From the NCBI GenBank assembly GCA_023954135.1, contig JAMLIN010000005.1, positions 107,877 to 171,876 of the forward strand: a stretch of DNA of 64,000 nt, given 5' to 3'. Made by a program: the position numbers and the translations under genes. The notes beneath the pieces are model-generated. The model was not told the DNA's origin. It saw nothing but the letters and a program-made list of their open reading frames with translations, and searched no databases. Shown in pieces: positions 1-12,036 of the stretch (position 1 is the first letter of the stretch; the number at the start of each line of letters is the position of its first letter). Source of the stretch: Burkholderiaceae bacterium (GTDB lineage: Bacteria > Pseudomonadota > Gammaproteobacteria > Burkholderiales > Burkholderiaceae_E).

Positions 1-2
1 CC

Positions 3-665
3 CGGGCGCTCGACGGGGTGATATCGGTGCTGCAGAGCGGCCAGGTCGGAGCCCAGGTGGGCGTGGGCATGAGCATCCAGCCGGGCGAGCTGCTCGATCC
101 GGTCAACGACCTCGTCGAGAAGTTCTCCGATGTCATGCTGGCGGTCACCGTGGCGCTCGGCGTCCACAAGGTGCTGCTCTCCATCGGCGCCTACTGGATC
201 GTGCCGATGGCGCTGTCGATCGTCGCGGCGCTGATGGTCATCGCCGCCATGCGCGGCGATTCGCCGCGCTGGCTGGCGCAGGTCTTCGGGTTGCTGGTGC
301 TGGTGCGCTTCGCGGTGCCGGTCGCCACCGTCGGCGCCGATGCCCTGTTCACCCGGTTCCTCGCTTCCGAATACGAGAGCTCGCAGCAGGTGCTCGACGC
401 GATCGAGGGGCGCAGCGCCGAGCTGGTCGACCCCAAGGCCGCGGGCGAGACCGACGAAGGCCTGGTCGCGAAGTTCCGTCGCATGCTCTCGGAAGGCGAC
501 GGCCTGCGCGAGCGGGCATCGGCGATCGCCGATGCCGCCGACCGGATCGCCGAGCACGTCAGCAACCTGATCGTGGTGTTCGTGCTGCAGACGATCGCGT
601 TTCCGATCCTGCTGCTCTGGCTGCTATGGCAGGTTGCCCGCCGCCTCACCGGCCCGCCGGACTGA
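3..665 (+). CDS. Membrane protein of unknown function, 5' end cut by window edge
   Basis: The reading frame is open from the first bases of the window to the TGA at 663-665, so the gene very probably begins upstream; a GTG at 18 is the first possible start inside the window. The visible part (about 220 residues) has hydrophobic segments near residues 37-60, 60-82 and 88-108 counted from the GTG. A polar, probably coiled stretch follows (about 120-180), then a last strong membrane segment just before a short basic tail. This suggests an inner-membrane protein. I do not recognise the family and assign no function. It converges on the ypfJ gene; a palindromic element lies between the two stop codons. 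Confidence 0.7.
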   Translation, partial: RALDGVISVLQSGQVGAQVGVGMSIQPGELLDPVNDLVEKFSDVMLAVTVALGVHKVLLSIGAYWIVPMALSIVAALMVIAAMRGDSPRWLAQVFGLLVLVRFAVPVATVGADALFTRFLASEYESSQQVLDAIEGRSAELVDPKAAGETDEGLVAKFRRMLSEGDGLRERASAIADAADRIAEHVSNLIVVFVLQTIAFPILLLWLLWQVARRLTGPPD

Positions 666-666
666 C

Positions 667-765
667 GGTCTCGCATTCGGGCGCATGACTGCGTTGGAGG
701 CGCCTTGCCGTACAACCGTACTGTCTGCGGCGCCCCCGCCTTGCCCTGCGCCCGAATGCGAGACC
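667..765. repeat. Palindromic intergenic element, copy A
   Basis: A perfect 19-bp inverted repeat (667-685 and 747-765, left arm GGTCTCGCATTCGGGCGCA) encloses about 61 bases. The interior contains a core beginning CTTGCCGTACAACCGTACTG followed by TCTGCGGCGCC, and then CCGCCTTGCCCTGC. The same core recurs in inverted orientation at 32437-32539. The element exactly fills the gap between two convergent stop codons, so it may act as a bidirectional terminator or mRNA 3'-end structure; no U-tract is present. The repeat is seen in the sequence; its function is inferred. Confidence 0.8.
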
Positions 766-773
766 GCGAGACT

Positions 774-1676
774 TCAGAGGCGGGATGCCGCGAAGGTGTT
801 GCACTGCTCGATCTGCCCGGTCTGGGCGCCGATGCGGAACCATCGCACCCGCTGCTCGGAACTGCCATGGGTGAAGGCGTCGGGAACGACCGTGCCCTGG
901 GTGCGCTTCATGATGTTGTCGTCGCCCACCGCCGCCGCCGCCTGGATGGCCTCCTCGATGTCGCCCGCCTCCAGCCAGCCCTTCGCCTGTTGCGAGTGAT
1001 TCGTCCAGATGCCGGCGAAGCAGTCGGCCTGCAGCTCGAGTCGGATCGAGAGCTGGTTGTAGTCGCGCTCGCTCATCTGGCGGCGGGCCGCATCCATCTT
1101 CGCCATCGTGCCGACGAGATTCTGGATGTGATGGCCGACCTCATGGGCGATCACGTAGGCCTCGGCGAGGTCGCCGCTGGCGCCGAAGCGCTGGCGCAGG
1201 GTCTGGTAGAAGCTCAGGTCGATGTAGACGGTCTGATCGGCAGGGCAGTAGAACGGGCCCGCGGCCGCGCTGCCCATGCCGCAGGCGGTGCGGGTCGAGC
1301 CGCTGTAGAGGACCAGCTTCGGCGGCTGGTAGCGGGCGCCGGCCTTGGCGAAGACCGCGTTCCAGGTGTCCTCGGTGCTGGCCAGCACGACCGAGACGAA
1401 CTGGCCCATCTCGTCCTGGATCGGCGCGCCGCTCGGGCCCGCCTGCTGGCTCGTCACCTGGCCGCCGGGCGCCGCCATGTCGACGACACCGAGCAGCGAC
1501 AGCGGATTGATGCCGAACAGCCAGGCGATGATCAGTCCGATGACGATCGTGCCCAGGCCGATGCCCCCGCCCCGGCGGGTGCCGCCGGGGATCCGCATGC
1601 CGCCCATCCCGCCGCTACCCGGGCGGCCGCGCCGGTCCTCGATGTTCGTGCTCTGTCGTTCTCCGCGCCACCGCAT
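774..1676 (-). CDS. ypfJ: Neutral zinc metallopeptidase, YpfJ family
   Basis: A 300-residue membrane-anchored protein of the YpfJ/Zn_peptidase family. The N-terminus starts MRWRGERQS, as in family members, followed by a glycine-rich stretch and one membrane segment near residues 30-50. The zinc-binding motif HEVGHHIQN lies in the C-terminal half (HExxH variant), and the two His residues plus a downstream acidic residue would bind zinc. Substrates of this family are poorly known. I chose the ATG at 1676 because it gives the family N-terminus and has GGGAG about 8 bases upstream; the frame is open further upstream but that part looks non-coding. It is divergent from rhlE. Confidence 0.85.
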   Translation of the reverse strand: MRWRGERQSTNIEDRRGRPGSGGMGGMRIPGGTRRGGGIGLGTIVIGLIIAWLFGINPLSLLGVVDMAAPGGQVTSQQAGPSGAPIQDEMGQFVSVVLASTEDTWNAVFAKAGARYQPPKLVLYSGSTRTACGMGSAAAGPFYCPADQTVYIDLSFYQTLRQRFGASGDLAEAYVIAHEVGHHIQNLVGTMAKMDAARRQMSERDYNQLSIRLELQADCFAGIWTNHSQQAKGWLEAGDIEEAIQAAAAVGDDNIMKRTQGTVVPDAFTHGSSEQRVRWFRIGAQTGQIEQCNTFAASRL

Positions 1677-1979
1677 GGCTAGCTCCCGGCCGCCCGTGTC
1701 CAGATCGAATTCTGCCCTGAACGGGGCCGCGATGCTTTGTCCGGGTCCGTCCGGCCGGGCCGGCCCTGTTTCCATCCGGCGACGATTCTGGATGCATGGC
1801 CAGTATCGGGCGGGCAAAACCACGATTCATGCGGCTTGTCATGGATTTGCGGTTGCGTCAACGCCTCAAAGGCGGACAATACGGTTTTTACCCAGCTTCC
1901 GTGGCCCTTCGCCTGCGCGCAGCCGCAGGCGCGCCATGCCGGCCGGTCCGCACGAAGCCTCCACCGGATCCATATCGCA
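1677..1979. other. Intergenic region between divergent ypfJ and rhlE
   Basis: About 300 bases without a convincing gene. A possible sigma70-type promoter for rhlE is TTGCGT at 1853-1858 and GACAAT at 1875-1880 (16-base spacer), which would leave a leader of roughly 90 bases. A GC-rich inverted sequence around 1911-1936 (GCCTGCGCGCAGCCGCAGGCGC) could fold in the leader. Nothing else stands out. Confidence 0.35.
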
Positions 1980-3389
1980 TTGACCACGTTCTCCGATTTC
2001 GGGCTCGCCGAGCCCATCCAGCGCGCCGTGGCCGAGCTCGGCTATGTCACGCCCACCCCGATCCAGGAGCAGGCGATTCCCGTCGTCCTGCAGAACCGCG
2101 ACGTCATGGGGGCCGCCCAGACCGGGACCGGCAAGACCGCCGGATTCGCGCTCCCGATCCTGCAGCGGCTGATGCGCCATGCCAACAGCAGCGCATCGCC
2201 GGCGCGCCATCCGGTGCGCTCGCTGATCCTCGCGCCGACCCGCGAGCTGGCCGACCAGATCTACGAGAACGTCCGCGACTACGCGAAGTACAGCGGCCTG
2301 CGCTCGGCCGTGGTGTTCGGCGGGGTCGACATCAAGCCGCAGATCGCGGCCCTGCGCCAGGGCTGCGAGGTGCTGGTCGCCACGCCGGGCCGCCTGCTCG
2401 ATCACGTCGGCCAGAAGACGGTCAACCTGTCGCAGGTCGAGGTGCTGGTGCTCGATGAGGCCGACCGGATGCTCGACATGGGCTTCCTGCCCGACATCCA
2501 GCGCATCATCCAGCTGCTGCCGAAGCAGCGCCAGAACCTGATGTTCTCGGCGACCTTCTCCGGCGAGATCCGCAAGCTCGCCGAAAGCTTCCTGAACGAC
2601 CCCCAGCTGATCGAGGTCGCTCGGCGCAATGCCACCGCCGAGAACGTCGAGCAGCGCGTCTACCGGGTCGCGGATGCCGACGCCAAGCGCGGCGCGGTGG
2701 CGCGGCTGATCCGCGACCATTCGCTCGAGCAGGTGATCGTCTTCAGCAACACCAAGATCGGCGCGGGCCGGCTCGCCCGCCAGCTCGAGCGCGACGGGCT
2801 CAACGCCTCGGCGATCCATGGCGACAAGTCCCAGCAGGAGCGCCTCGCGACGCTCGAGGGGTTCAAGCGCGGCGACATCAAGGTGCTGGTCGCGACCGAT
2901 GTCGCCGCTCGCGGACTCGACATCGCCGAACTGCCGGCGGTCATCAACTACGATCTGCCGTACTCCCCCGAGGACTACGTCCACCGCATCGGGCGCACCG
3001 GCCGCGCCGGTGCGAGCGGCATGGCCCTGTCGCTCATGCTCGAGAGCGATGGCCGCCTGCTCGGCGCCATCGAAGGGCTGATCAAGCGCAAGCTCGAGCC
3101 GACCGCGCTCGATGTTCCCCGCCAGCCCCGCGAAGGCAGGCCCCGGCGCGACCTGCCCGAGGCCCGGCCGCGGCGCGAGCGCCCGACGCGCCGCGAGGGA
3201 GGTTCCAGCGTCGGCCTGTCGAACGATCCCTTCTTCTACAAGCCCTACGAGCCGGCGCCCAGCGCCGCCGATGCCGGAGATTCCGGCCGGCCGGACGCCA
3301 TGGCGCCGGGTCGCCAGCGGGCGCAACGCCCGGGGCGTGCGGGTGCGCCGGTCGCCGCATTGCTCGGTGGCTTGCGTCGGGCCGGCTGA
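1980..3389 (+). CDS. rhlE: DEAD-box ATP-dependent RNA helicase, RhlE type (first of two)
   Basis: An ATP-dependent RNA helicase for RNA remodelling, probably in ribosome assembly or mRNA turnover. Helicase motifs run in order: Q motif (FSDFGL...TPIQEQAIP), Walker [19 protein letters not shown] box ([10 protein letters not shown]), SAT, and [10 protein letters not shown]. After about residue 380 comes an Arg/Pro-rich basic tail typical of RhlE. About 469 residues from the TTG at 1980. That start is an inference: the frame is open back to 1737, but homology-like sequence begins at the TTG (MTTFSDFGL) and there is no ATG nearby. The Shine-Dalgarno is weak. A second RhlE paralogue lies at 35892-37265. 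Confidence 0.88.
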   Translation: MTTFSDFGLAEPIQRAVAELGYVTPTPIQEQAIPVVLQNRDVMGAAQTGTGKTAGFALPILQRLMRHANSSASPARHPVRSLILAPTRELADQIYENVRDYAKYSGLRSAVVFGGVDIKPQIAALRQGCEVLVATPGRLLDHVGQKTVNLSQVEVLVLDEADRMLDMGFLPDIQRIIQLLPKQRQNLMFSATFSGEIRKLAESFLNDPQLIEVARRNATAENVEQRVYRVADADAKRGAVARLIRDHSLEQVIVFSNTKIGAGRLARQLERDGLNASAIHGDKSQQERLATLEGFKRGDIKVLVATDVAARGLDIAELPAVINYDLPYSPEDYVHRIGRTGRAGASGMALSLMLESDGRLLGAIEGLIKRKLEPTALDVPRQPREGRPRRDLPEARPRRERPTRREGGSSVGLSNDPFFYKPYEPAPSAADAGDSGRPDAMAPGRQRAQRPGRAGAPVAALLGGLRRAG

Positions 3390-3415
3390 GAGCGGGCGAA
3401 CCTGCCGGCTCCGCC

Positions 3416-4195
3416 ATGCGGTCGGATGACATGCCGGGCATGACGATGCGCCGCCGCGTTCTCGCCATGCTTCCGGCGCTTGCCGCCGGTGGCCGGGCCG
3501 CCGCGGTCCTCGCCGGGCTGGTCGGCGCGCTTCCGGCGCGGGCCGGGCAGGCCGGCTTCGACATCGGCTTCGACGGCTACTATGAATCCGGCGGCGGCAG
3601 GACGCCGCTCGCCAGTGCCCGGTTGCGCTTCGAGCCCGCGGCCGACGCCTACCGGATGAGCCTCGAGGTCGACAGCATGCTGGCCGATCTCCACTACGAG
3701 AGCCGCGGTCGGCTCGATGCCGCCGGCCTGCACCCCGAGCACTATGTCGAGCGGCGGGAGCTGCCCTTCGGCCGCAAGCGCCGGCGCGAGGCGCGCTTCG
3801 TGCCCGCAGCCGGAAGCGATGTCGGCCCGGCGGGGCAGGGGACGCTCGCGGTCCCGCCCGGCACCCAGGACCGGATCAGCCTGATCGGCCAGCTCTGGCA
3901 GCTCGCCATGCGCCGGGACGGGCCCTTCGAGCATGGCCGGCGTTTCGACCTGGCGCTGGCCAGCGTCAGCCGGGTCCGCCCGGTGAGCCTGCGGGTCGAC
4001 CCGGCCGCGGCGCTGCGGATTGGCGATCGCGAGTACCTCGCCCGCAGGGTGCGCCGCGCTGATCCGCCCGGCGAGGACGACGAGCTCGACATCGAGGTCT
4101 GGCTCGCCGCCGGCGATCGCCGGCTGCCGCTGGCGATCCGCTTCATGGAGCGCGATCGGGCGCTGCACTTCGAGGCGACGGCGCCGGGCGCCTGA
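3416..4195 (+). CDS. DUF3108 domain protein, probably exported
   Basis: A 259-residue protein with a basic N-terminus and a hydrophobic Ala-rich segment ending in ALPARA, which reads as a signal peptide cleaved around residue 43. The mature part resembles DUF3108 proteins of proteobacteria: a beta-rich domain with the pattern [21 protein letters not shown] and a C-terminal stretch LPLAIRFME. These proteins are thought to be periplasmic; no biochemical role is established. Several in-frame ATGs (3416, 3431, 3440, 3446) all keep the signal peptide, so the exact start is uncertain. The last 53 bases overlap the 3' end of the opposite-strand gluQ. Confidence 0.75.
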   Translation: MRSDDMPGMTMRRRVLAMLPALAAGGRAAAVLAGLVGALPARAGQAGFDIGFDGYYESGGGRTPLASARLRFEPAADAYRMSLEVDSMLADLHYESRGRLDAAGLHPEHYVERRELPFGRKRRREARFVPAAGSDVGPAGQGTLAVPPGTQDRISLIGQLWQLAMRRDGPFEHGRRFDLALASVSRVRPVSLRVDPAAALRIGDREYLARRVRRADPPGEDDELDIEVWLAAGDRRLPLAIRFMERDRALHFEATAPGA

Positions 4196-5138
4196 CCCGC
4201 TCGGCCCATCGCTCGGTCGCCAGCTCCCAGAAGCGCCCGATGCCCGCGGCATCGATGACGCCGAGCCCGAGATGCGCGGCGGCGCGGGCGAGCTCGTCGA
4301 TCGGTGCCCGGCCATCGAGCGCGCGGGCGCCGTTCTGCTTCGAGAGCTTCTCGCCGTCCCCGCCGACCACGACCGGCACATGGAGGTAGCGCGGACCCGG
4401 CAGGTCGAGCCACTCCTGCAGCCGGACCTGGCGGGCCGTCGAGCTCGCGAGGTCGGCGCCGCGCACCACGTTGGTCACGCCGGCCGCGCCATCGTCGACC
4501 ACGACCGCGAGCTGGTAGGCCCAGATGCCATCGGCACGCAGGAGCACGAAGTCGCCGCAGCTCTGCGGCAAGGATTCGATGCGCTCGATGCCGTCATGGT
4601 GGTCGATCCAGCGTACCGGCCTCGCGTCGACGCGAGCCCGCCACGCCCGCGGCGAACGCCCGGGCGGCAGGCCCTCGCGGCAGGTGCCTGGATAGACCGG
4701 CTCGGCATGGCGATCGGTCCGTACTCCCGCGCGCGCCAGTGCCAGGGCGATCTCGCGGCGGGTGCATGCGCAGCCATAGACGTGGCCGGCCGACTTCAGC
4801 CGGTCGAAGGCATCCCGGTAGGCCCCATGGCGACGGCTCTGCCAGACCACCGGGCCGTCGGCGACGAAGCCGAAGCGCTCGAGCGTGGCGAGGATGTCCT
4901 CGGCAGCGCCGGGCACGTTGCGCGGCTCGTCGAGATCCTCGATCCGAAGCAGCCAGCGACCCCGGTGGGCGCGCGCATCGAGCCAGCTCGCCATGGCCGC
5001 CACCAGCGATCCGGCATGCAGGGGGCCGCTGGGCGAGGGCGCGAAGCGCCCGACGTAGCCGCCAGGGCGCTTCGTGCCATCGGCCACGAAACGCTCCCGC
5101 GCCCCCGGCCCGGCGCCGGTTTCCTCTTCGAGATGCAT
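4143..5138 (-). CDS. gluQ: Glutamyl-Q tRNA(Asp) synthetase
   Basis: A truncated class I aminoacyl-tRNA synthetase homologue that attaches glutamate to queuosine at the wobble base of tRNA-Asp. It has the catalytic core of GluRS but no anticodon-binding domain, which fits its 331 residues. The HIGH-like motif is [13 protein letters not shown] (about residues 32-44) and the KMSKS-like motif is EKLSKQN. A Cys cluster (YGCAC, later YPGTC) fits the zinc site of this family. The first 25 residues are variable, and a later start (for example near the [10 protein letters not shown] region) cannot be excluded. It converges and overlaps with the DUF3108 gene and is divergent from the flavodoxin gene. 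Confidence 0.9.
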   Translation of the reverse strand: MHLEEETGAGPGARERFVADGTKRPGGYVGRFAPSPSGPLHAGSLVAAMASWLDARAHRGRWLLRIEDLDEPRNVPGAAEDILATLERFGFVADGPVVWQSRRHGAYRDAFDRLKSAGHVYGCACTRREIALALARAGVRTDRHAEPVYPGTCREGLPPGRSPRAWRARVDARPVRWIDHHDGIERIESLPQSCGDFVLLRADGIWAYQLAVVVDDGAAGVTNVVRGADLASSTARQVRLQEWLDLPGPRYLHVPVVVGGDGEKLSKQNGARALDGRAPIDELARAAAHLGLGVIDAAGIGRFWELATERWAERVRRPAPSPRSAAPDRAP

Positions 5139-5212
5139 CGTCCGAATTTAATGCAGGAAATGAGGGAACATTCGCGGGGAAGCAAGATCGTCCGCACGAA
5201 ACCGGAGCCCCC

Positions 5213-5779
5213 ATGACCTCGACCGTGATCGCCTTTCATTCCGGCTATGGCCATACCCGCCGGCTCGCGCAGGCGCTTGCCGACGGCGCGGCGCAAGCCC
5301 GCGGCGACGAAGCCTGCCTCGTCGATGTGGCGGCGATCGACGACACGGGCTGGGCCGCGCTCGCCGCGGCCGATGCGATCGTGTTCGGCGCGCCGACCTA
5401 CATGGGCGGCGCATCGGCCCAGTTCAAGGCCTTCGCGGACGCATCCTCGAAGGTCTGGATCGCGCAGGGCTGGAAGGACAAGCTCGCGGGCGGCTTCACC
5501 TGCTCGCTCAATCTCACTGGGGACAAGGATTCGACGCTCGGCTGGCTCGTCACGTTCGCGATGCAGCACGGCATGATCTGGGCCGGCCTCGGCATCCTGC
5601 CCGCATCCGACCCCGGCGATCCGGAGGCGATCAACCGGCTCGGCGCCTACACGGGCCTGCTCGCCCAGGCCGACAACCTGCCTCCCGACCAGAGCCCGCC
5701 GCCCGGCGACCTCGATACCGCCGCGGCCTACGGGCGGCGCATCGCTACGCTCGCCGGACGCCTCCGAGGAACACGTTGA
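5213..5779 (+). CDS. Flavodoxin-fold NAD(P)H:quinone/FMN oxidoreductase-like protein
   Basis: A 188-residue cytoplasmic flavodoxin-fold protein. The phosphate-binding loop is HSGYGHTRRLAQ (residues 8-19), and the middle motif FGAPTYMGGASAQFK matches WrbA-type flavodoxins. It probably binds FMN and reduces quinones, metals or other acceptors with NAD(P)H; the true substrate cannot be read from sequence. The ATG at 5213 has GGAG 5-6 bases upstream. It is divergent from gluQ and its last 35 bases overlap the end of the opposite-strand DMT transporter gene. Confidence 0.75.
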   Translation: MTSTVIAFHSGYGHTRRLAQALADGAAQARGDEACLVDVAAIDDTGWAALAAADAIVFGAPTYMGGASAQFKAFADASSKVWIAQGWKDKLAGGFTCSLNLTGDKDSTLGWLVTFAMQHGMIWAGLGILPASDPGDPEAINRLGAYTGLLAQADNLPPDQSPPPGDLDTAAAYGRRIATLAGRLRGTR

Positions 5780-6674
5780 GCAGGAGCGCGGCGAGCACCA
5801 CCAGGCCGCCCTGGAGGGTGGCGATGCCGATCGCCTCGCCGGCGCCCAGCCAGGCCCAGATGGGGCCCAGCACCACCTCGAGCAGTGCGATCAGCGCGAC
5901 CTCGTAGGGGGCGAGATACCGGTTGGTTCCGACCATCAGCATGCAGGGGATCGCGAGCTGGACCACGCCGAGCAGCGCAAGCAGCCACAGGTCGCCGGTG
6001 GTGGCGGCGAAGGGCACGGCGAGCGGCGCGGTGACGATGCACGAGAGCACCGCACCGAGCAGGACCGCCGGCACCAGGTCGATGCGCGCATGGTGCTTGC
6101 GCATGGTGATGACATTGAAGGCAGCCGCGATCGGCACGCCGAGCGCGACCGCCATACCGAGTGCGCCGTCGGCGGCAAGCGCATCGCGCACCATCCACCA
6201 GATCCCGACGCCGGCTGCGGCGATCGCGATCCAGGTGGCGAGCGCCGGGCGCTCGCCGAGCAGCACCCAGGCGAGCAGGGCGGCCAGCAGCGGGGACACC
6301 GACATCACGACCAGGGCGTTGGCGACGGTGGTCAGGCTCAGCGCGACCATGAAGCAGGTGAACATCACCGCCCACATCGCGCCCGAGACGAGGCCCGGGA
6401 TCCCCATGCGCAGGATCGACGCGAGCGGCGCGCCGCGGGTTCGCCAGGCAAGCACCGCGAGCACCGTCAGGGCGCAGAAGGCGCTGCGCCAGAAGGTGAC
6501 CTCGAAGCTCGTGGCGGCTTCGAGATGCCGGGTCACGACCCCCGCGATGCTCCAGCACAGCGCGCAGAAGGCGAGCGTCAGCACCGCTCGCCGGTGCGCC
6601 GGGTCGGTGGCCGGCGCGCGCGCGCTGGGGCCGGCCTGCGGCGGCAGGCCGGGTGTCGGGTGGCTGGGGTTCAT
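5745..6674 (-). CDS. DMT-superfamily (EamA) transporter
   Basis: A 309-residue inner-membrane protein with about ten hydrophobic segments and the two-repeat EamA architecture of drug/metabolite transporters. Typical features are ALCWSIAGVVTRHLE in the first helix, FWRSAFCALTV in the second, and the pattern of small residues at the end of each repeat. Such proteins usually export small metabolites or amino acids; the substrate is unknown. I chose ATG 6674 because translation further upstream is proline-rich and unconserved in appearance. The gene is divergent from dnaE and overlaps the flavodoxin gene at its 3' end by 35 bases. Confidence 0.8.
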   Translation of the reverse strand: MNPSHPTPGLPPQAGPSARAPATDPAHRRAVLTLAFCALCWSIAGVVTRHLEAATSFEVTFWRSAFCALTVLAVLAWRTRGAPLASILRMGIPGLVSGAMWAVMFTCFMVALSLTTVANALVVMSVSPLLAALLAWVLLGERPALATWIAIAAAGVGIWWMVRDALAADGALGMAVALGVPIAAAFNVITMRKHHARIDLVPAVLLGAVLSCIVTAPLAVPFAATTGDLWLLALLGVVQLAIPCMLMVGTNRYLAPYEVALIALLEVVLGPIWAWLGAGEAIGIATLQGGLVVLAALLLNVFLGGVRRA

Positions 6675-6696
6675 CGGTACAGCGGGGGCGTCGGGG

Positions 6697-6702
6697 TAGA
6701 AT
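6697..6702 (+). promoter_or_regulatory. Possible -10 box of the dnaE promoter
   Basis: TAGAAT lies about 42 bases upstream of the dnaE ATG in the short gap between divergent genes. TAGAAT is a common -10 form in betaproteobacteria; no convincing -35 was seen. Confidence 0.35.
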
Positions 6703-6744
6703 TGTAGCCGTCCTGGAGCGGTGTGAACGCCGCGTCTGCGCCCG

Positions 6745-10200
<3,456 letters not shown>

Positions 10201-10239
10201 CCCCCTGCCGGCGGGGCCGGCCGTCAGGAGCGATACCCG

Positions 10240-12024
10240 TTGAGCGACCGGCCACCGCACGATGGCGTCAGGGGCAGTTTCTCCCTCTATCGGCGCCTGC
10301 TGGCGCAGACCCGGCCGTACTCGCGTGGATTCGTGTTCGCGATCCTCGGGATGATCGTTGCCGCCGCTACCGAACCGCTGTTCCCGGCCCTGATGAAGCC
10401 GCTGCTCGACGACGGCTTCGTCAACCAGTCCGGCCTGCCGCTATGGGTGGTGCCGACCGCGCTCATCGCGATCTTCGTGGTGCGCGGCATTGCCACCTTC
10501 ACAAGCAGCTATGCCCTGGCCTGGGTGGCCAACAAGGTGCTCGTCGACCTGCGTCGCCAGATGTTCGACCGCATGCTGCGCCTGCCGGCGGCGGAGTTCG
10601 AGCGCGAGGCGAGCGGGCTGCTCATCTCGAAGCTCGTATTCGAGGTGACCAACGTGACCGGGGCGGCGACCCGGGTGCTGACCGTCGTGGTGCGTGACTC
10701 GCTGGTCGTCATCGGGCTGCTCGGCTGGCTGGTCTACCTCAACTGGCGGCTGACCCTGGTCGCCCTCGTCCTGATTCCCGTCACGGCGCTGATCATCGGC
10801 TTCTACAGCAAGCGCATGCGAGTGCTGTCGCGGCGCAACCTCGAGCACACCGGTGAGCTGACCCGGGTCGTCGAGGAGGCGGTCCACGGCTACAAGGTCA
10901 TCAAGATATTCGACGCCTACGCGCATGAATCCCGGGTGTTCGAGCGCACCGCCGAGCGCCTGCGCGGGTTCGCCATGCGCATGACGGTCGCCGGGAGCGC
11001 GACGGTGCCGATCACCCAGCTCGCCGCCTCGGTGGCAGTGGCCGTGGTGGTCACGATCGCCCTGGTGCAGGCGGGCACCGGACAGACGACCGTCGGTGGC
11101 TTCGTCTCCTTCATCACGGCCATGCTGATGCTGCTCGCGCCGCTCAAGCACCTGGCCGACGTCAACCACGAGCTGCAGCGCGGCCTGGCCGCGGCCGAGG
11201 CGGTGTTCTCGCTGCTCGATCGCCCGGTCGAGGCCGACGCCGGCACCCGGCGCATCGAGCGAGCCTCGGGGGCGCTGCGCTTCGAGAAGGTCGGATTCCG
11301 CTATCCCGGCAGTGAAACCGCTGCGCTGACGGGCATCGACCTCGACATCCGGCCCGGCGAGGTGATCGCCCTGGTGGGCACCTCCGGTGCGGGCAAGACC
11401 ACCCTGATCAACCTGCTGCCGCGCTTCATCGAGCCCACCGAAGGCCGTATCCTGCTCGACGGGATTCCGCTGGCCGAGCTCCGGCTGGCCGACCTGCGGG
11501 CCCAGCTCGGCCTGGTCAGCCAGGACATCGTGCTCTTCAACGATACGGTGCGCGCCAACGTCTGCTTCGGGGCGTCCGAGCCGCCCGGCGAGCAGGCGAT
11601 CTGGGCGGCGCTGCGTGCCGCCGCGCTCGAGGATCACGTCCGCGCGCTGCCCGGCGGCATCGACTACGAGATCGGCGAGCGCGGTACCCGTCTGTCGGGA
11701 GGGCAGCGCCAGCGGCTCGCGATCGCCCGCGCGCTGCTCAAGGATCCGCCGATCCTGCTGCTCGACGAGGCGACCTCGGCGCTCGACACCCGCACCGAGC
11801 GCGATGTGCAGGCCGCGCTCGAGCGCGTCATGCGCGGACGGACCACGTTCGTCATCGCGCATCGCCTCTCCACGATCGAGCGGGCCGACCGGATCCTGGT
11901 GTTCGAGCACGGGCGGATCGTCGAGCAGGGCAGTCACGCGCAACTGCTGGCCGCCGACGGCCGCTACGCGAGCCTGCATCGTCTGCAGTTCGCCGCGGTA
12001 TCCGAGCCGAACGAAGGCGGCTGA
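10240..12024 (+). CDS. msbA: Lipid A/phospholipid ABC transporter, MsbA type
   Basis: A 594-residue half-transporter with an N-terminal six-helix membrane domain (about residues 20-325) fused to an ABC ATPase. The ATPase has Walker A GTSGAGKTT, signature LSGGQRQR, Walker B ILLLDEATSALD and a switch His in VIAHRLSTIE. MsbA flips core-lipid A across the inner membrane using ATP. Translation probably starts at TTG 10240, because AGGAG lies at 10226-10230 with ideal spacing. Two lipopolysaccharide genes follow (12-base gap, then a 4-base overlap), which supports MsbA rather than a drug exporter. Confidence 0.9.
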   Translation: MSDRPPHDGVRGSFSLYRRLLAQTRPYSRGFVFAILGMIVAAATEPLFPALMKPLLDDGFVNQSGLPLWVVPTALIAIFVVRGIATFTSSYALAWVANKVLVDLRRQMFDRMLRLPAAEFEREASGLLISKLVFEVTNVTGAATRVLTVVVRDSLVVIGLLGWLVYLNWRLTLVALVLIPVTALIIGFYSKRMRVLSRRNLEHTGELTRVVEEAVHGYKVIKIFDAYAHESRVFERTAERLRGFAMRMTVAGSATVPITQLAASVAVAVVVTIALVQAGTGQTTVGGFVSFITAMLMLLAPLKHLADVNHELQRGLAAAEAVFSLLDRPVEADAGTRRIERASGALRFEKVGFRYPGSETAALTGIDLDIRPGEVIALVGTSGAGKTTLINLLPRFIEPTEGRILLDGIPLAELRLADLRAQLGLVSQDIVLFNDTVRANVCFGASEPPGEQAIWAALRAAALEDHVRALPGGIDYEIGERGTRLSGGQRQRLAIARALLKDPPILLLDEATSALDTRTERDVQAALERVMRGRTTFVIAHRLSTIERADRILVFEHGRIVEQGSHAQLLAADGRYASLHRLQFAAVSEPNEGG

Positions 12025-12036
12025 AATACGTCGACG

